Positions 1-7,221 of a DNA stretch of 64,000 bases are shown here, one piece after another; position 1 is the stretch's first letter; every line of letters begins with the position of its first letter. The DNA is from Acidobacteriota bacterium (GTDB lineage Bacteria > Acidobacteriota > Terriglobia > Bryobacterales > Bryobacteraceae). The position numbers and the translations under genes were made by a program. The stretch covers positions 50,652-114,651 of the forward strand of contig JACQZR010000087.1 in NCBI GenBank assembly GCA_016213775.1, in the 5' to 3' direction. The notes under the pieces were generated by a model. It was given only the letters and a program-made list of their open reading frames with translations. It was not told where the DNA came from and did no database searches.

Positions 1-540
1 GAGGGTGGCGGTGGCGGTGGCGCGGCGCTTGCCTTCCTCCTGGTGGATGGCGGGGTCAGTGAGGGTGAGGACGAGGTCGGCTAGTGGGGGGGGTGGGGCG
101 ATGGTGGGTTGGATGGTCTCAGTGGGGAGTTGGAGGCCGAGGGCGGCCCGGATGGCGGGGAGTGCTTCGGCGATTGCGGATGGGCCGGTGCCGAGCGTGA
201 TTCCCAGGGTGTCCACGCCGATGAGTCGTTTGAGGATTTGGGGGCCGATGTCCGGCTGCTTGATGGGGATGATTTTGTAGCCAGGTTTGGTGACGGTTTT
301 GGCGTGTTCGATTTCGTGATCGACCCATTGGGAGTTGAGGGAGTTGATGGTGACGAGGACTACGAATGAGCCGGCGGTTTCGATGGCGGTTTTGATTTTG
401 TGGTCGAGTTTGTCGCCGGCGGTGAGGCGTTCGGAGTCGGTCCAGACTTCGATGTCGAGGGCTTCGAGGGATTGGCGGAGTTGGCGGACGAGGGGGTCGT
501 CTTTTTCGGAGTGGGAAAAGAAGACGGATTTCGAGGGCAT
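1..540 (-). CDS. TIR-domain protein, 3' part beyond left edge
   Basis: Reading the minus strand from the ATG at 540-538 gives 180 codons open to base 1, so the gene is cut by the window edge. Residues 4-130 form a TIR domain: an opening VFFSHSEKDD, then WTDSERLTAGDKL, then NSQWVDHEIEHA, in which Glu76 sits where the catalytic Glu of NAD-cleaving TIR domains lies (W-x3-E). A proline-rich linker follows (about 138-152), then a segment LTDPAIHQEEGKRRATATAT. From memory this segment resembles the stretch preceding CHAT protease domains in other bacteria, so a TIR-CHAT protein is possible, but that part is outside the window. Bacterial TIR proteins often act in antiphage defence by depleting NAD+. 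That role is inferred here. It lies 19 nt behind the broken polX fragment on the same strand. Confidence 0.85.
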   Translation of the reverse strand, partial: MPSKSVFFSHSEKDDPLVRQLRQSLEALDIEVWTDSERLTAGDKLDHKIKTAIETAGSFVVLVTINSLNSQWVDHEIEHAKTVTKPGYKIIPIKQPDIGPQILKRLIGVDTLGITLGTGPSAIAEALPAIRAALGLQLPTETIQPTIAPPPPLADLVLTLTDPAIHQEEGKRRATATATL

Positions 541-559
541 GGCGGTGTGGTGATGGGAA

Positions 560-937
560 TTATGGCATATTCCGGGCCGCTATCCTGTTTCGCGCACACC
601 GGTGCGCAGTCGTGGAGGAGTAATGGTGTGGCCCGAGGCCATGGATTTTGAGGAGGTCCAGGGCTGTGGGCGGGTAGCGTTCGAGCATCTGGTCGCGGCG
701 TTCAAAGGAGCCGCGTTCGGCGATCTCCTTGAGGACGGAGGCGAGGCCCTTGCCGATTCCCGCGATTTCGGTGACGTTGCGGGCGGGGTTGTTGAGGATG
801 TCCTCGATGCGCTCGGGGAGACCTGCGATCGCGGACGCACCATTCCTATAGCTGCGGATGCGGAAGCTGTCTTCGCCGGCGATCTCCATGAGGTCGGCGG
901 TTTCAGAGAGTAGTTGTGCGATTTCGCGGTTTTCCAT
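560..937 (-). pseudogene. polX: polX N-terminal remnant (DNA polymerase X / 3'-5' exonuclease)
   Basis: The start MENREIAQLLSETADLMEI at 937 and the segment through ERYPPTALDLLKIHGLGP match the N-terminal helical and helix-hairpin-helix part of bacterial PolX (AGIGKGLASVLKEI is the HhH motif, about residues 51-64). PolX proteins are normally about 570 residues, with a polymerase core and a C-terminal PHP domain. Here homology stops after about 103 residues and 22 unrelated residues lead to a stop at 560. The upstream 100 codons in the same frame belong to other sequence (GxxExxY fragment and repeat), so the long open frame to 1237 is accidental. Likely a non-functional remnant left by a deletion or insertion that brought in the TIR gene. 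Confidence 0.75.
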
Positions 938-1028
938 CGGGAGGGTTACCTCAATTAGAACAGATCTAATAGCCACGGATGAAAGCGGGAAGGCATTTGT
1001 CATCTTGGGTTCGTGTCGTAGGTGTGGA

Positions 1029-1102
1029 TTCGTGTCGTAGGTCTGGCGGGTGCGTTGTCCGGGAGTGGCGTTATCGGTCACGGATAAACCCGGATGAACT
1101 CG
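1029..1102. repeat. Interspersed repeat, copy A
   Basis: Begins with cgtgtcgtaggtc and ends with cggataaacccggatgaact. A second, clearly related copy lies at 1589-1674 in the same orientation, sharing gtgtcgtaggtc, ggcgggt/ggcgggg, gacgttattggtcac versus ggcgttatcggtcac, and the cggatgaactcgg end. A short partial copy (cgtgtcgtaggtgtgg) precedes it at 1011-1026. The repeat is fused to the 3' side of the GxxExxY fragment. Confidence 0.7.
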
Positions 1103-1237
1103 GAGTTCCAGTTCGACCATGAGGGCGCGTTCGTAGACTTTTTCGAGAAAGCCGGCGCCGAGAGTGTTGGCGACTTCGAAGGCGGCGGCGAGGACTTGTT
1201 CGATGAGGGCGTCGAGTTCGGGTGGGTCTTGCTGCAT
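1100..1237 (-). pseudogene. GxxExxY-family N-terminal fragment
   Basis: Residues 1-46 from the ATG at 1237 (containing EVANTLGAGFLEKVYERAL) match the start of the GxxExxY protein family, which is usually about 125-130 residues. The match ends abruptly at ELELR and runs into the 'cggatgaactcgg' repeat, so only the first third is present. The family is small, widespread and of uncertain function (often grouped with PD-(D/E)XK-like nucleases). In many genomes such genes lie beside short direct repeats, as here. Not expected to make a working protein. Confidence 0.6.
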
Positions 1238-1789
1238 ATTGGGTTCTGCTGAAATGGTGGGATCAACGGCGGGTTTGTCTCATCCTATCTTGTGGAATTG
1301 TGAAGAGGGCGCCAACCGTTCTTTGCCGGGGATCGGTGTTGCCGCGCCCTTGCCATAGCGGGCTCAAATTCAAGAAGTGCCGCGGGGGTGTCTCCGGCGC
1401 TGCACTTGCCTTAACGCCGAAGCGTTTTGGGGATGAGTTCCGAGAGATCCTGAACGACAACGGGTCCGAACTTCAGAAACTCATGCGGGCAACAGCGCGA
1501 CGGGCTCTCAAGCGCCTGGACAGCTTGCAAAGCACCACGCTTCCCGAGGGGGACTTCCCAAATTGCGCAATTCGTAAGTGAGACGATTTTGTGTCGTAGG
1601 TCGGCGGGGTCCTTTGGGTGAGAATGACGTTATTGGTCACGGATGAACTCGGATGAACTTGGATGAACACTGATACGGACGAATAAGGGAGCTTGCTGTC
1701 GTCAGATCAACTTTGAGGGAGCGGCTCGGATACGGGAGTAGCGGCGGACATGTCGCATCTGATAGAACCTCTGTTGCCGAGGTGATTCC
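1238..1789. other. Gene-poor spacer upstream of the CehA/McbA gene
   Basis: Apart from repeat copy B I see no convincing gene. The open frames here have no recognisable motifs, no good ribosome binding sites and skewed composition. The stretch probably holds the promoter of the gene starting at 1790. Confidence 0.5.
1589..1674. repeat. Interspersed repeat, copy B
   Basis: Second copy of the element at 1029-1102. It contains gtgtcgtaggtcggcgggg, then ttattggtcacggatgaac, and ends in three tandem ggatgaac units with small variations. No gene is attached to this copy. Confidence 0.7.
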
Positions 1790-3352
1790 ATGCAGCTTCC
1801 GCGAAGGGCGTTGATCCCTTTATTCCTGGCCGCGCTCGGGTGGGCACAGTTTCGCGAATCAGGCGACGCAGCACTCGCCGCGCAACTCCAGTTGGTGACG
1901 GCGCCGCAAATGCCGGTGCGCATCTACCTATTCAAAGACGGCCGCCCATTCCGGCTCAGTCCCGTGGATGCCATGCTTCCCCTACGGGCCGACCTCTTCT
2001 ATCGCGAGCGCGTGTGGCGCCGGGCCGCGGACCCTTCGGTTCTCGAAGTGACCTGTAATGACCAATCACATTTCTTCCTCTTGAAGGGCAAGGCGGAGTT
2101 TGCGCTGCCGGCGGGGAATTACGTGGTAGAGGCCTATCGCGGTCTGTTCTACAAACCGTTCCGCACGGAGTTTCGCCTGGAGGCAGGCAAGTCGCAGCGC
2201 ATCGAATTGAAGATGGAAGATTGGACAGGCGGCGAATCGTCGCAATGGCTGTCAGCCGATGACCATATTCATCTCGTGCGCGCGCCCGAGGATAACGCGA
2301 TCTTCCTCAGTTGGATGGATGCCGAGGATCTCAGCGTCGGGAACTTCCTTCAATTGCAGCGGCAGATGGATGCGGCGGCGCAATACGGATTCGGCCCTAA
2401 GGCGGAGGCGAAGAGTGCAGGGAGGTCGATCCGGTCCGGGCACGAATCGCGGTCGGAGTTTTTCGGGCACGTGAACCTGTTGGGAGGCCGCGAAATGATC
2501 CGGCCATTGAGCCTGGGCCGCGTGTACGCCAACGGCCCCGAAACATTTCCCTATCCCTACGTTCTGTTTGGAATGGGAAAGAAAGCGGGGGCGCTCACCG
2601 GATTCGCCCACTTCGACGGATCGCAGAAGCATTCGTCGCTGTTGATGGATCTGGCCTTGGGCGCGCTCGACTTCGTGGAAGTGCTGCAATTCGGCCGGCT
2701 GCGCACCGAGGAATGGTACCAACTGCTGAACGCCGGGTTTCGTGTCACTGGTGTGGCCGGCAGCGACTTTCCAGTCTCGTTGAGCAACGTTACCAGGCAG
2801 CCCAAGTGGACGCGCTGGACTCCGCTGCTCGGTCCGGAACGCATGCTGGTGCGGCGTCGCGCGGGTTCCTCGGCTTATGAAGCATGGGCGGATGCCGTGC
2901 GTCAGGGCGACGGATTGGTCACCAACGGTCCGTTGGTGACGCTGGAGGTTTCCGGCGAAAGGGTCACGGCGCACGGAAGATTTCACCGTCCTCTGTCGAA
3001 GTTGGAAATCGTGGCGAACGGGAAAGTGATCGGCGCGGCGGCAAACGGAGCATCGTTGTCCGTTCAGGCAGCGCTCCCGGCGGTGCGGCCGCTATGGGTT
3101 GCCGCACGCGCATCGGCGGAGGCGGATCCTGTGGGAACCGTCGAATTGCAGGCGCACACCAACCCGCGCTACGTCGGCTGGAACGGGTCTGCGCCGGAGC
3201 CGGGTGCTCGGCAGGCGCTTGCCGAAAAATGGGAGAAAGAGATCGATTACTATCGAACCGCGGAGTTGGTCTTCCCTTCCCCGGAGGAAAAAGCCCGGTT
3301 CTTTGCTCATTGCGAGCGTGCCTTGCAGATTATTCGTACCGGGCGGGAATAA
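1790..3352 (+). CDS. Secreted CehA/McbA-family metallohydrolase
   Basis: 520 residues with an N-terminal signal peptide (about residues 1-19, ending GWAQ). An N-terminal beta-rich region is followed, after SADDHIHLVRAPEDN (about 155-169), by a PHP-like metallohydrolase domain; the DDHIHL motif supplies metal ligands and later motifs include GHVNLLGG and GVAGSDFPV. The C-terminal region (about 390-470) is a beta-sandwich with a conserved KLEIVANGKVI stretch. CehA and McbA hydrolyse carbaryl, but most homologues are uncharacterised exported hydrolases, so the substrate is unknown. It precedes the selenoprotein gene by 29 nt on the same strand, so the two may be cotranscribed. Confidence 0.75.
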   Translation: MQLPRRALIPLFLAALGWAQFRESGDAALAAQLQLVTAPQMPVRIYLFKDGRPFRLSPVDAMLPLRADLFYRERVWRRAADPSVLEVTCNDQSHFFLLKGKAEFALPAGNYVVEAYRGLFYKPFRTEFRLEAGKSQRIELKMEDWTGGESSQWLSADDHIHLVRAPEDNAIFLSWMDAEDLSVGNFLQLQRQMDAAAQYGFGPKAEAKSAGRSIRSGHESRSEFFGHVNLLGGREMIRPLSLGRVYANGPETFPYPYVLFGMGKKAGALTGFAHFDGSQKHSSLLMDLALGALDFVEVLQFGRLRTEEWYQLLNAGFRVTGVAGSDFPVSLSNVTRQPKWTRWTPLLGPERMLVRRRAGSSAYEAWADAVRQGDGLVTNGPLVTLEVSGERVTAHGRFHRPLSKLEIVANGKVIGAAANGASLSVQAALPAVRPLWVAARASAEADPVGTVELQAHTNPRYVGWNGSAPEPGARQALAEKWEKEIDYYRTAELVFPSPEEKARFFAHCERALQIIRTGRE

Positions 3353-3381
3353 ACCAGCCTGGTAGTGCGATTCTAGTGCTT

Positions 3382-4431
3382 ATGAGAAGACTCTTTGGCG
3401 CCTTGCTCTCCTGTGCAGGGTTGCTCCTGGCCCAACCTGTTCCCAGCGACCCTGGCGTAAAGAAAGGCTCCGCCATTCCGGCGTTCACTTTGCAGGATCA
3501 GACGGGCAATCCGCAAAGCATCCAGTCATTGATGGGCGATAGGGGCCTGATGCTCGTCTTCGTCCGCTCCGCCGACTGGTGACCCTACTGCAAAACCCAA
3601 CTGGTCGAGTTGGAACAAAACAAAGAGGGGCTGAAGAAACAGGGATTGGGATTGGCCGCGGTCAGTTACGATTCGCCGGCGATCCTGAAGAATTTCGCCG
3701 ACCGGCGGGCGATCCATTATCCGCTCCTGTCCGACCCCGATTCCGCGGTGATTCGCGCCTTCGGCATCCTGAACGAGAGTGTGCCGAAGAGTTCGCCGTT
3801 TTTCGGTATCCCACACCCGGTGACATTCCTCATCAGCCGGGACGGAAAGGTGTCAGCGAAGTACTTTGAAGAGGATTACAAAGAGCGGCAAACGTTGGCC
3901 GGCCTTTTGGCGAAGGATTACGGCATCGAAGCAGGCGCCGCGCGCGCTACGCCCAAGGCCAAACATGTCCGCATCACCACCGCAGCCAGCACCGCCACTG
4001 TCGCCGGCGGCCAAAGGATTCTGCTAAGCGTGTCCGTGGAGATGGACAAAGAGATACACGTCTATGCGCCTGGCGTGGAGGGATATCACGCGGTGGAATG
4101 GAAGATGGTGGAGTCACCCGTGGGCAAGGCGCACGAAGTGGTTTTCCCGAAAGCGAAGATCCTGTTCCTGCCCGCGATTCAGGAGAAGGTTCCGGTATAT
4201 GAAGGGAAGCTGATGCTGCTGCGCGACATCACCTTGGCGCAGGAGAAAGCCTTGCGTCCCATGGTGGATGCCAAGGGCACGCTACGAATCCAAGGGACGC
4301 TGAAGTATCAGGCCTGCAGCGACCGGCTGTGCTATCCGCCGGAGACGGTGCCGCTGGAGTGGACCGTGCAACTGACGAAGCTCGATTCAGAGCGGGCGCC
4401 GGCGGAGTTGCGGAAGAAGAGCGGCTTGTAG
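3382..4431 (+). CDS. Probable selenoprotein: redoxin with C-terminal DsbD-alpha-like domain
   Basis: Read through the TGA at 3580-3582 this is a 349-residue protein with Sec67. Residues 1-18 are a signal peptide (lipoprotein-like SCAGLLLA). Residues 28-180 are a peroxiredoxin/thioredoxin-like redoxin domain, with FVRSADW followed by U-P-Y-C-K where homologues have C-P-Y-C. Residues about 195-335 resemble the N-terminal domain of DsbD, with its disulfide pair in QACSDRLCYPP (Cys312, Cys317). The frame is the same on both sides of the TGA and homology is uninterrupted, so a frameshift is not needed. A GGUC-loop hairpin starts 14 nt after the UGA. Predicted role: thiol oxidoreductase or peroxidase in the cell envelope. 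The alternative is a C-to-stop mutation (TGC to TGA). Confidence 0.8.
3580..3582 (+). other. In-frame UGA, predicted selenocysteine codon
   Basis: The codon lies between GAC TGG and CCC TAC TGC, giving D-W-U-P-Y-C-K. It occupies the position of the reactive N-terminal cysteine of a thioredoxin-like CxxC motif, the classic location for Sec in redox selenoproteins. Confidence 0.75.
3597..3613 (+). promoter_or_regulatory. SECIS-like hairpin
   Basis: CCAACT (3597-3602), loop GGTCG, AGTTGG (3608-3613): a perfect 6-bp stem with a 5-nt loop. The loop begins 20 nt after the UGA. The SECIS of E. coli fdhF also presents a GGUCU loop about 18 nt after its UGA, on a short GC-containing stem. Bacterial SECIS elements lie inside the coding region directly after the UGA and bind SelB, so loop, spacing and location fit. 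Confidence 0.7.
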
Positions 4432-4437
4432 GGGTCG

Positions 4438-5331
4438 CTATAGCGAGAATGCCTTGCGGATGCGGTTGAGGAAATTAACCACTTTCTCCGCCGGATCGCC
4501 AGGGCCAAGGGCTTCAAAGGGGATGTAGCCGCGATAGCCGGAGCGGTCAATTACGGCTTTGAGCTTGGCGAGATCCACCGCTTCTTCGACACCGTTGCGG
4601 CCCACCTTTTCCTTGATCTGCCAGGAGACGGCGAAGGGGACGAGCTTTTCGATTTCGGTGTAGGGGTCGGACTGGCGCAGGCTGCCGATATCGAGAATGC
4701 AGCCGAACCATTCGGAACCGACGGAGTCGATGAGGCGGATGGTCTCATCCGCGGTCTTGAGGAAGTCGTCATGCTGCTGCACCGCGACAACGACGCCGTG
4801 TTGTTTGCCGAAAGCGGCGCACTCCTTCATATCGGCCACCATCCAGCGGAAGGCATTTTCGAAGCTGTGATCCTTGGGACGCGTGCGGCCGGAGAAGACG
4901 CGAATGACGGGCGCGCCGAGTTTGCTCGCGACCACGATCCAATCCTTCACCAGTTGGACGTCCTTGGCGCGAGCAGCGCGGTCGGCGACGGCGAACTCGT
5001 TGCGGACACCAGTGCCGCTGATGGCGACTCCGTTCACAAACCCGGCGCGTTTCAGGTTGTAGATGTACTCATCGCTCGGGACGTTGGGGTAGCCGGGGAA
5101 ATAGTAACCCGTTGCATCCAGGCCATCGACGCCGTGTTTGGCGCAGAACTGGATGGCGTCGTGGAGCGTCATGCGGCCGTCGCGCAGAGGTTTGTCGAAG
5201 GAGTAGGCGTTGAGACCGAGTTTGAGCTTCACGCCGGCGGCGCGGTTGACCTTCGCTTCGGCGGGGAAGGCGGTGGCAGCGGCGAGGGCCGCGGAGTGGG
5301 CAAAAAAACTGCGGCGAGAAGAGGATGGCAT
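4438..5331 (-). CDS. Exported sugar phosphate isomerase/epimerase-like TIM-barrel protein
   Basis: About 297 residues from the ATG at 5331, chosen because a Tat-type leader (SSSRRSFFAHSAALAAATAF) then lies at the N-terminus; an in-frame ATG at 5367 lies 12 codons upstream. Motifs of the AP-endonuclease-2/xylose-isomerase fold are visible: LGLNAYSF, DGLDATGYYFPGYP, GAPVIRVFSGR, VVVAVQQHDDFLKT, ILDIGSL and the terminal YRGYIPFEALG. Such proteins isomerise or epimerise sugars or inositols using a divalent metal. The exact substrate cannot be read from sequence. It is convergent with the selenoprotein gene, 6 nt apart. Confidence 0.75.
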   Translation of the reverse strand: MPSSSRRSFFAHSAALAAATAFPAEAKVNRAAGVKLKLGLNAYSFDKPLRDGRMTLHDAIQFCAKHGVDGLDATGYYFPGYPNVPSDEYIYNLKRAGFVNGVAISGTGVRNEFAVADRAARAKDVQLVKDWIVVASKLGAPVIRVFSGRTRPKDHSFENAFRWMVADMKECAAFGKQHGVVVAVQQHDDFLKTADETIRLIDSVGSEWFGCILDIGSLRQSDPYTEIEKLVPFAVSWQIKEKVGRNGVEEAVDLAKLKAVIDRSGYRGYIPFEALGPGDPAEKVVNFLNRIRKAFSL

Positions 5332-5427
5332 AGCGATCTCTATGCTATCGCAACAACCAGGCACCACTCAAAAGTGGTTGCATAGTGCGGCCAGCTTTGC
5401 TATCAAGGAATCAAAGGGATTCCGAGG

Positions 5428-6366
5428 ATGCCCCGAACCGCAGGGACTACCGAAACCTCCAGCCGCGGGTTGACCACCGGCAGCGCCCCGTTCATTGAGC
5501 AGGCGCGGTCGCGTGGAGAGTTGTTCATCGAGCAACCCTGCCATCTTTACTCGCAGGCGAATCATGACTCGTGGCGGCTACTCCATGAACGGATTCGGCC
5601 GCGATGGGAGCGTTACGCCAACCGGCACTTCCTCAAGGGAATCGAGACCCTTCAACTTCCCTATGACCAGATCCCTGGCCTGGACCGGATCAACCGGATT
5701 CTCCGGCCAATGACCGGATTTCAAGCCAAGGGGGTGAGCGGGTACGTGCCGGCGTTTCTTTTCTTTGATTGTCTCCGGCGGCGCGAGTTTCCCACCACCA
5801 TTACGATACGTCCGGCGGACCAACTGGACTATCTGTCCGAGCCTGACATATTCCACGATGTTGCCGGGCACGTACCAATGCATACGGAGACAGCGTTTGC
5901 GGAGGCCCTGGTGCGGTTCGGCGATTGTGCCCATACGGCGGTGGAGATTACAGGATCGATCCGGGACGAACAGGAACGTGCGCGGCGCTTGACGAGCATC
6001 ATTCGGGCGATGTCAAGATTCTTTTGGTTCACGGTGGAATTCGGATTGATGCGCGGGCCGCGGGGCATTTACGCCTACGGGAGCGGCTTACTTAGTTCTT
6101 ACGGGGAGCTGGAGCATGCGCTTGAATCCAGCCAGGTCGGCCGCTACCCGATTCAAATGGAATGGGTGATCAACCAGGCGTTCGAGATAGACCATTATCA
6201 GCCGCTGCTTTTCTCTGTGGATTCATTCGACCATCTCTTCGATCTGGTGGAGCAACTCGAGCGCTGGATGAGAGACGGAAGGCTCAACAATGTAGCGCCG
6301 GGTGAGCCGCACATTGACGAACGGGACCTGCGGAGTTTTCTCGAAGCTGGTGATTTTGGGCGGTGA
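5428..6366 (+). CDS. phhA: Phenylalanine 4-hydroxylase
   Basis: 312 residues of the aromatic amino acid hydroxylase family. The iron ligands are visible: His143 and His148 in DIFHDVAGHVPM and Glu204 in FWFTVEFGL. PAFLFFDCL and IRPADQLDYLSEPD are also family blocks. Converts phenylalanine to tyrosine with tetrahydropterin and oxygen in the cytoplasm. The first 35 residues are not conserved; the ATG at 5428 follows GAGG closely and no later ATG precedes the domain, so an alternative start would be GTG or TTG. Monocistronic by appearance. Confidence 0.92.
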   Translation: MPRTAGTTETSSRGLTTGSAPFIEQARSRGELFIEQPCHLYSQANHDSWRLLHERIRPRWERYANRHFLKGIETLQLPYDQIPGLDRINRILRPMTGFQAKGVSGYVPAFLFFDCLRRREFPTTITIRPADQLDYLSEPDIFHDVAGHVPMHTETAFAEALVRFGDCAHTAVEITGSIRDEQERARRLTSIIRAMSRFFWFTVEFGLMRGPRGIYAYGSGLLSSYGELEHALESSQVGRYPIQMEWVINQAFEIDHYQPLLFSVDSFDHLFDLVEQLERWMRDGRLNNVAPGEPHIDERDLRSFLEAGDFGR

Positions 6367-6471
6367 TGCGTCCGCTCCGGGCTCGTGCCTAAGATTCAGC
6401 GGGTAGAAGTCCGTGAAGCGCGTTGCACGCCTTCGCATGCGCAAGCGTCAACCAAGGCGGGAGGATATCAC

Positions 6472-7200
6472 ATGCGTCTGTTCGCAATCGGGCTACTAAC
6501 GCTCGCCGGAACTGCGCTCGCTCAGCAGCAGCAAAGCTATACGTTCACAAACACGTCGAACGAACGCGAGCTAATGGAAGCCGCGACGCTCGCGCGCGCG
6601 ATCACCGAGATCCGCGAGTTGAAGGCCGATGCCTCGACCAAATCGGTCAGCGTCAATGCTGCGGAGGAGCAGGTCCGGCTCTTCCTGTGGCTGGCCAGGG
6701 AACTGAACCAGCCGCCCAATGCCGATCGCAACGGGCCGATGCAGGCCGTGCTCGACAAGCGCGAAATCTCGATGGGCGACAACGATCTCGTGCGCGTTTT
6801 CTACTTCCCCGCTGGCATTTCCCAGACCGACTTGCAGGAACAGGCCACACTCATCCGTGCGATGGGTGAAATGCGACGCCTCTTCATTTATCATCCGCTG
6901 CGCCTGATCGCCGTCCGGGGAACGCCGGAACAAATAACGCTGGCTGAATGGCTGATCGCCCGATTGAATTCGGGCGACAAGCGGGAGTCCGCCGAGATGC
7001 GTCTGGCGGCGCCTGACGACGTGGTGCGGGTGGTCTACGCGAAGCCTTCCCTAACCCCTGCCGCACTGCAAACCTTGGCGACCCACGCGCGCGGCGAAAC
7101 GAGAATCCGGCGGATCTTCACATTCAACGCCGGACGCGTGATTGCCGCGCGCGGCACTCCGGAACAAGTGATGCGAGTCGGCCAAATCGTCGAACAATGA
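6472..7200 (+). CDS. Secreted repeat protein, function unknown
   Basis: Start at 6472 because GGGAGGA lies 6 nt upstream and a signal peptide follows (MRLFAIGLLTLAGTALAQ). The mature part (about 225 residues) contains three related units with the pattern V-x-V-x-x-(A/P)-x-x-...-LATLARAx-E-x-R-R-x-F followed by RLIAVRGTPEQITLAEWLI or RVIAARGTPEQVMRVGQIV. This resembles the N0/NolW-like repeats of secretins, but there is no secretin core, so it is not itself an outer-membrane channel. Related exported proteins are common in Acidobacteria as far as I recall. Function unknown. Confidence 0.7.
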   Translation: MRLFAIGLLTLAGTALAQQQQSYTFTNTSNERELMEAATLARAITEIRELKADASTKSVSVNAAEEQVRLFLWLARELNQPPNADRNGPMQAVLDKREISMGDNDLVRVFYFPAGISQTDLQEQATLIRAMGEMRRLFIYHPLRLIAVRGTPEQITLAEWLIARLNSGDKRESAEMRLAAPDDVVRVVYAKPSLTPAALQTLATHARGETRIRRIFTFNAGRVIAARGTPEQVMRVGQIVEQ

Positions 7201-7221
7201 TTTGGTTGGTGTACAGGCGGA

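Noticed and set aside
560..1237. A single 225-residue protein
   Set aside because: The first 46 residues are GxxExxY-like, the middle translates a non-coding repeat also present at 1589-1674, and the end is a polX fragment. The open frame is fortuitous.
1222..1581. 119-residue open frame on the plus strand
   Set aside because: No motif, no ribosome site and unlike the coding style of neighbours; treated as non-coding.
2252..2986. 244-residue open frame on the minus strand opposite the CehA/McbA gene
   Set aside because: Shadow of the real gene with no family features.
3580..3582. TGA read as an ordinary stop, with a separate downstream gene starting at 3610
   Set aside because: The redoxin domain continues through the codon in one frame, the codon falls on the reactive Cys position and a SECIS-like hairpin follows; splitting the domain is less likely.
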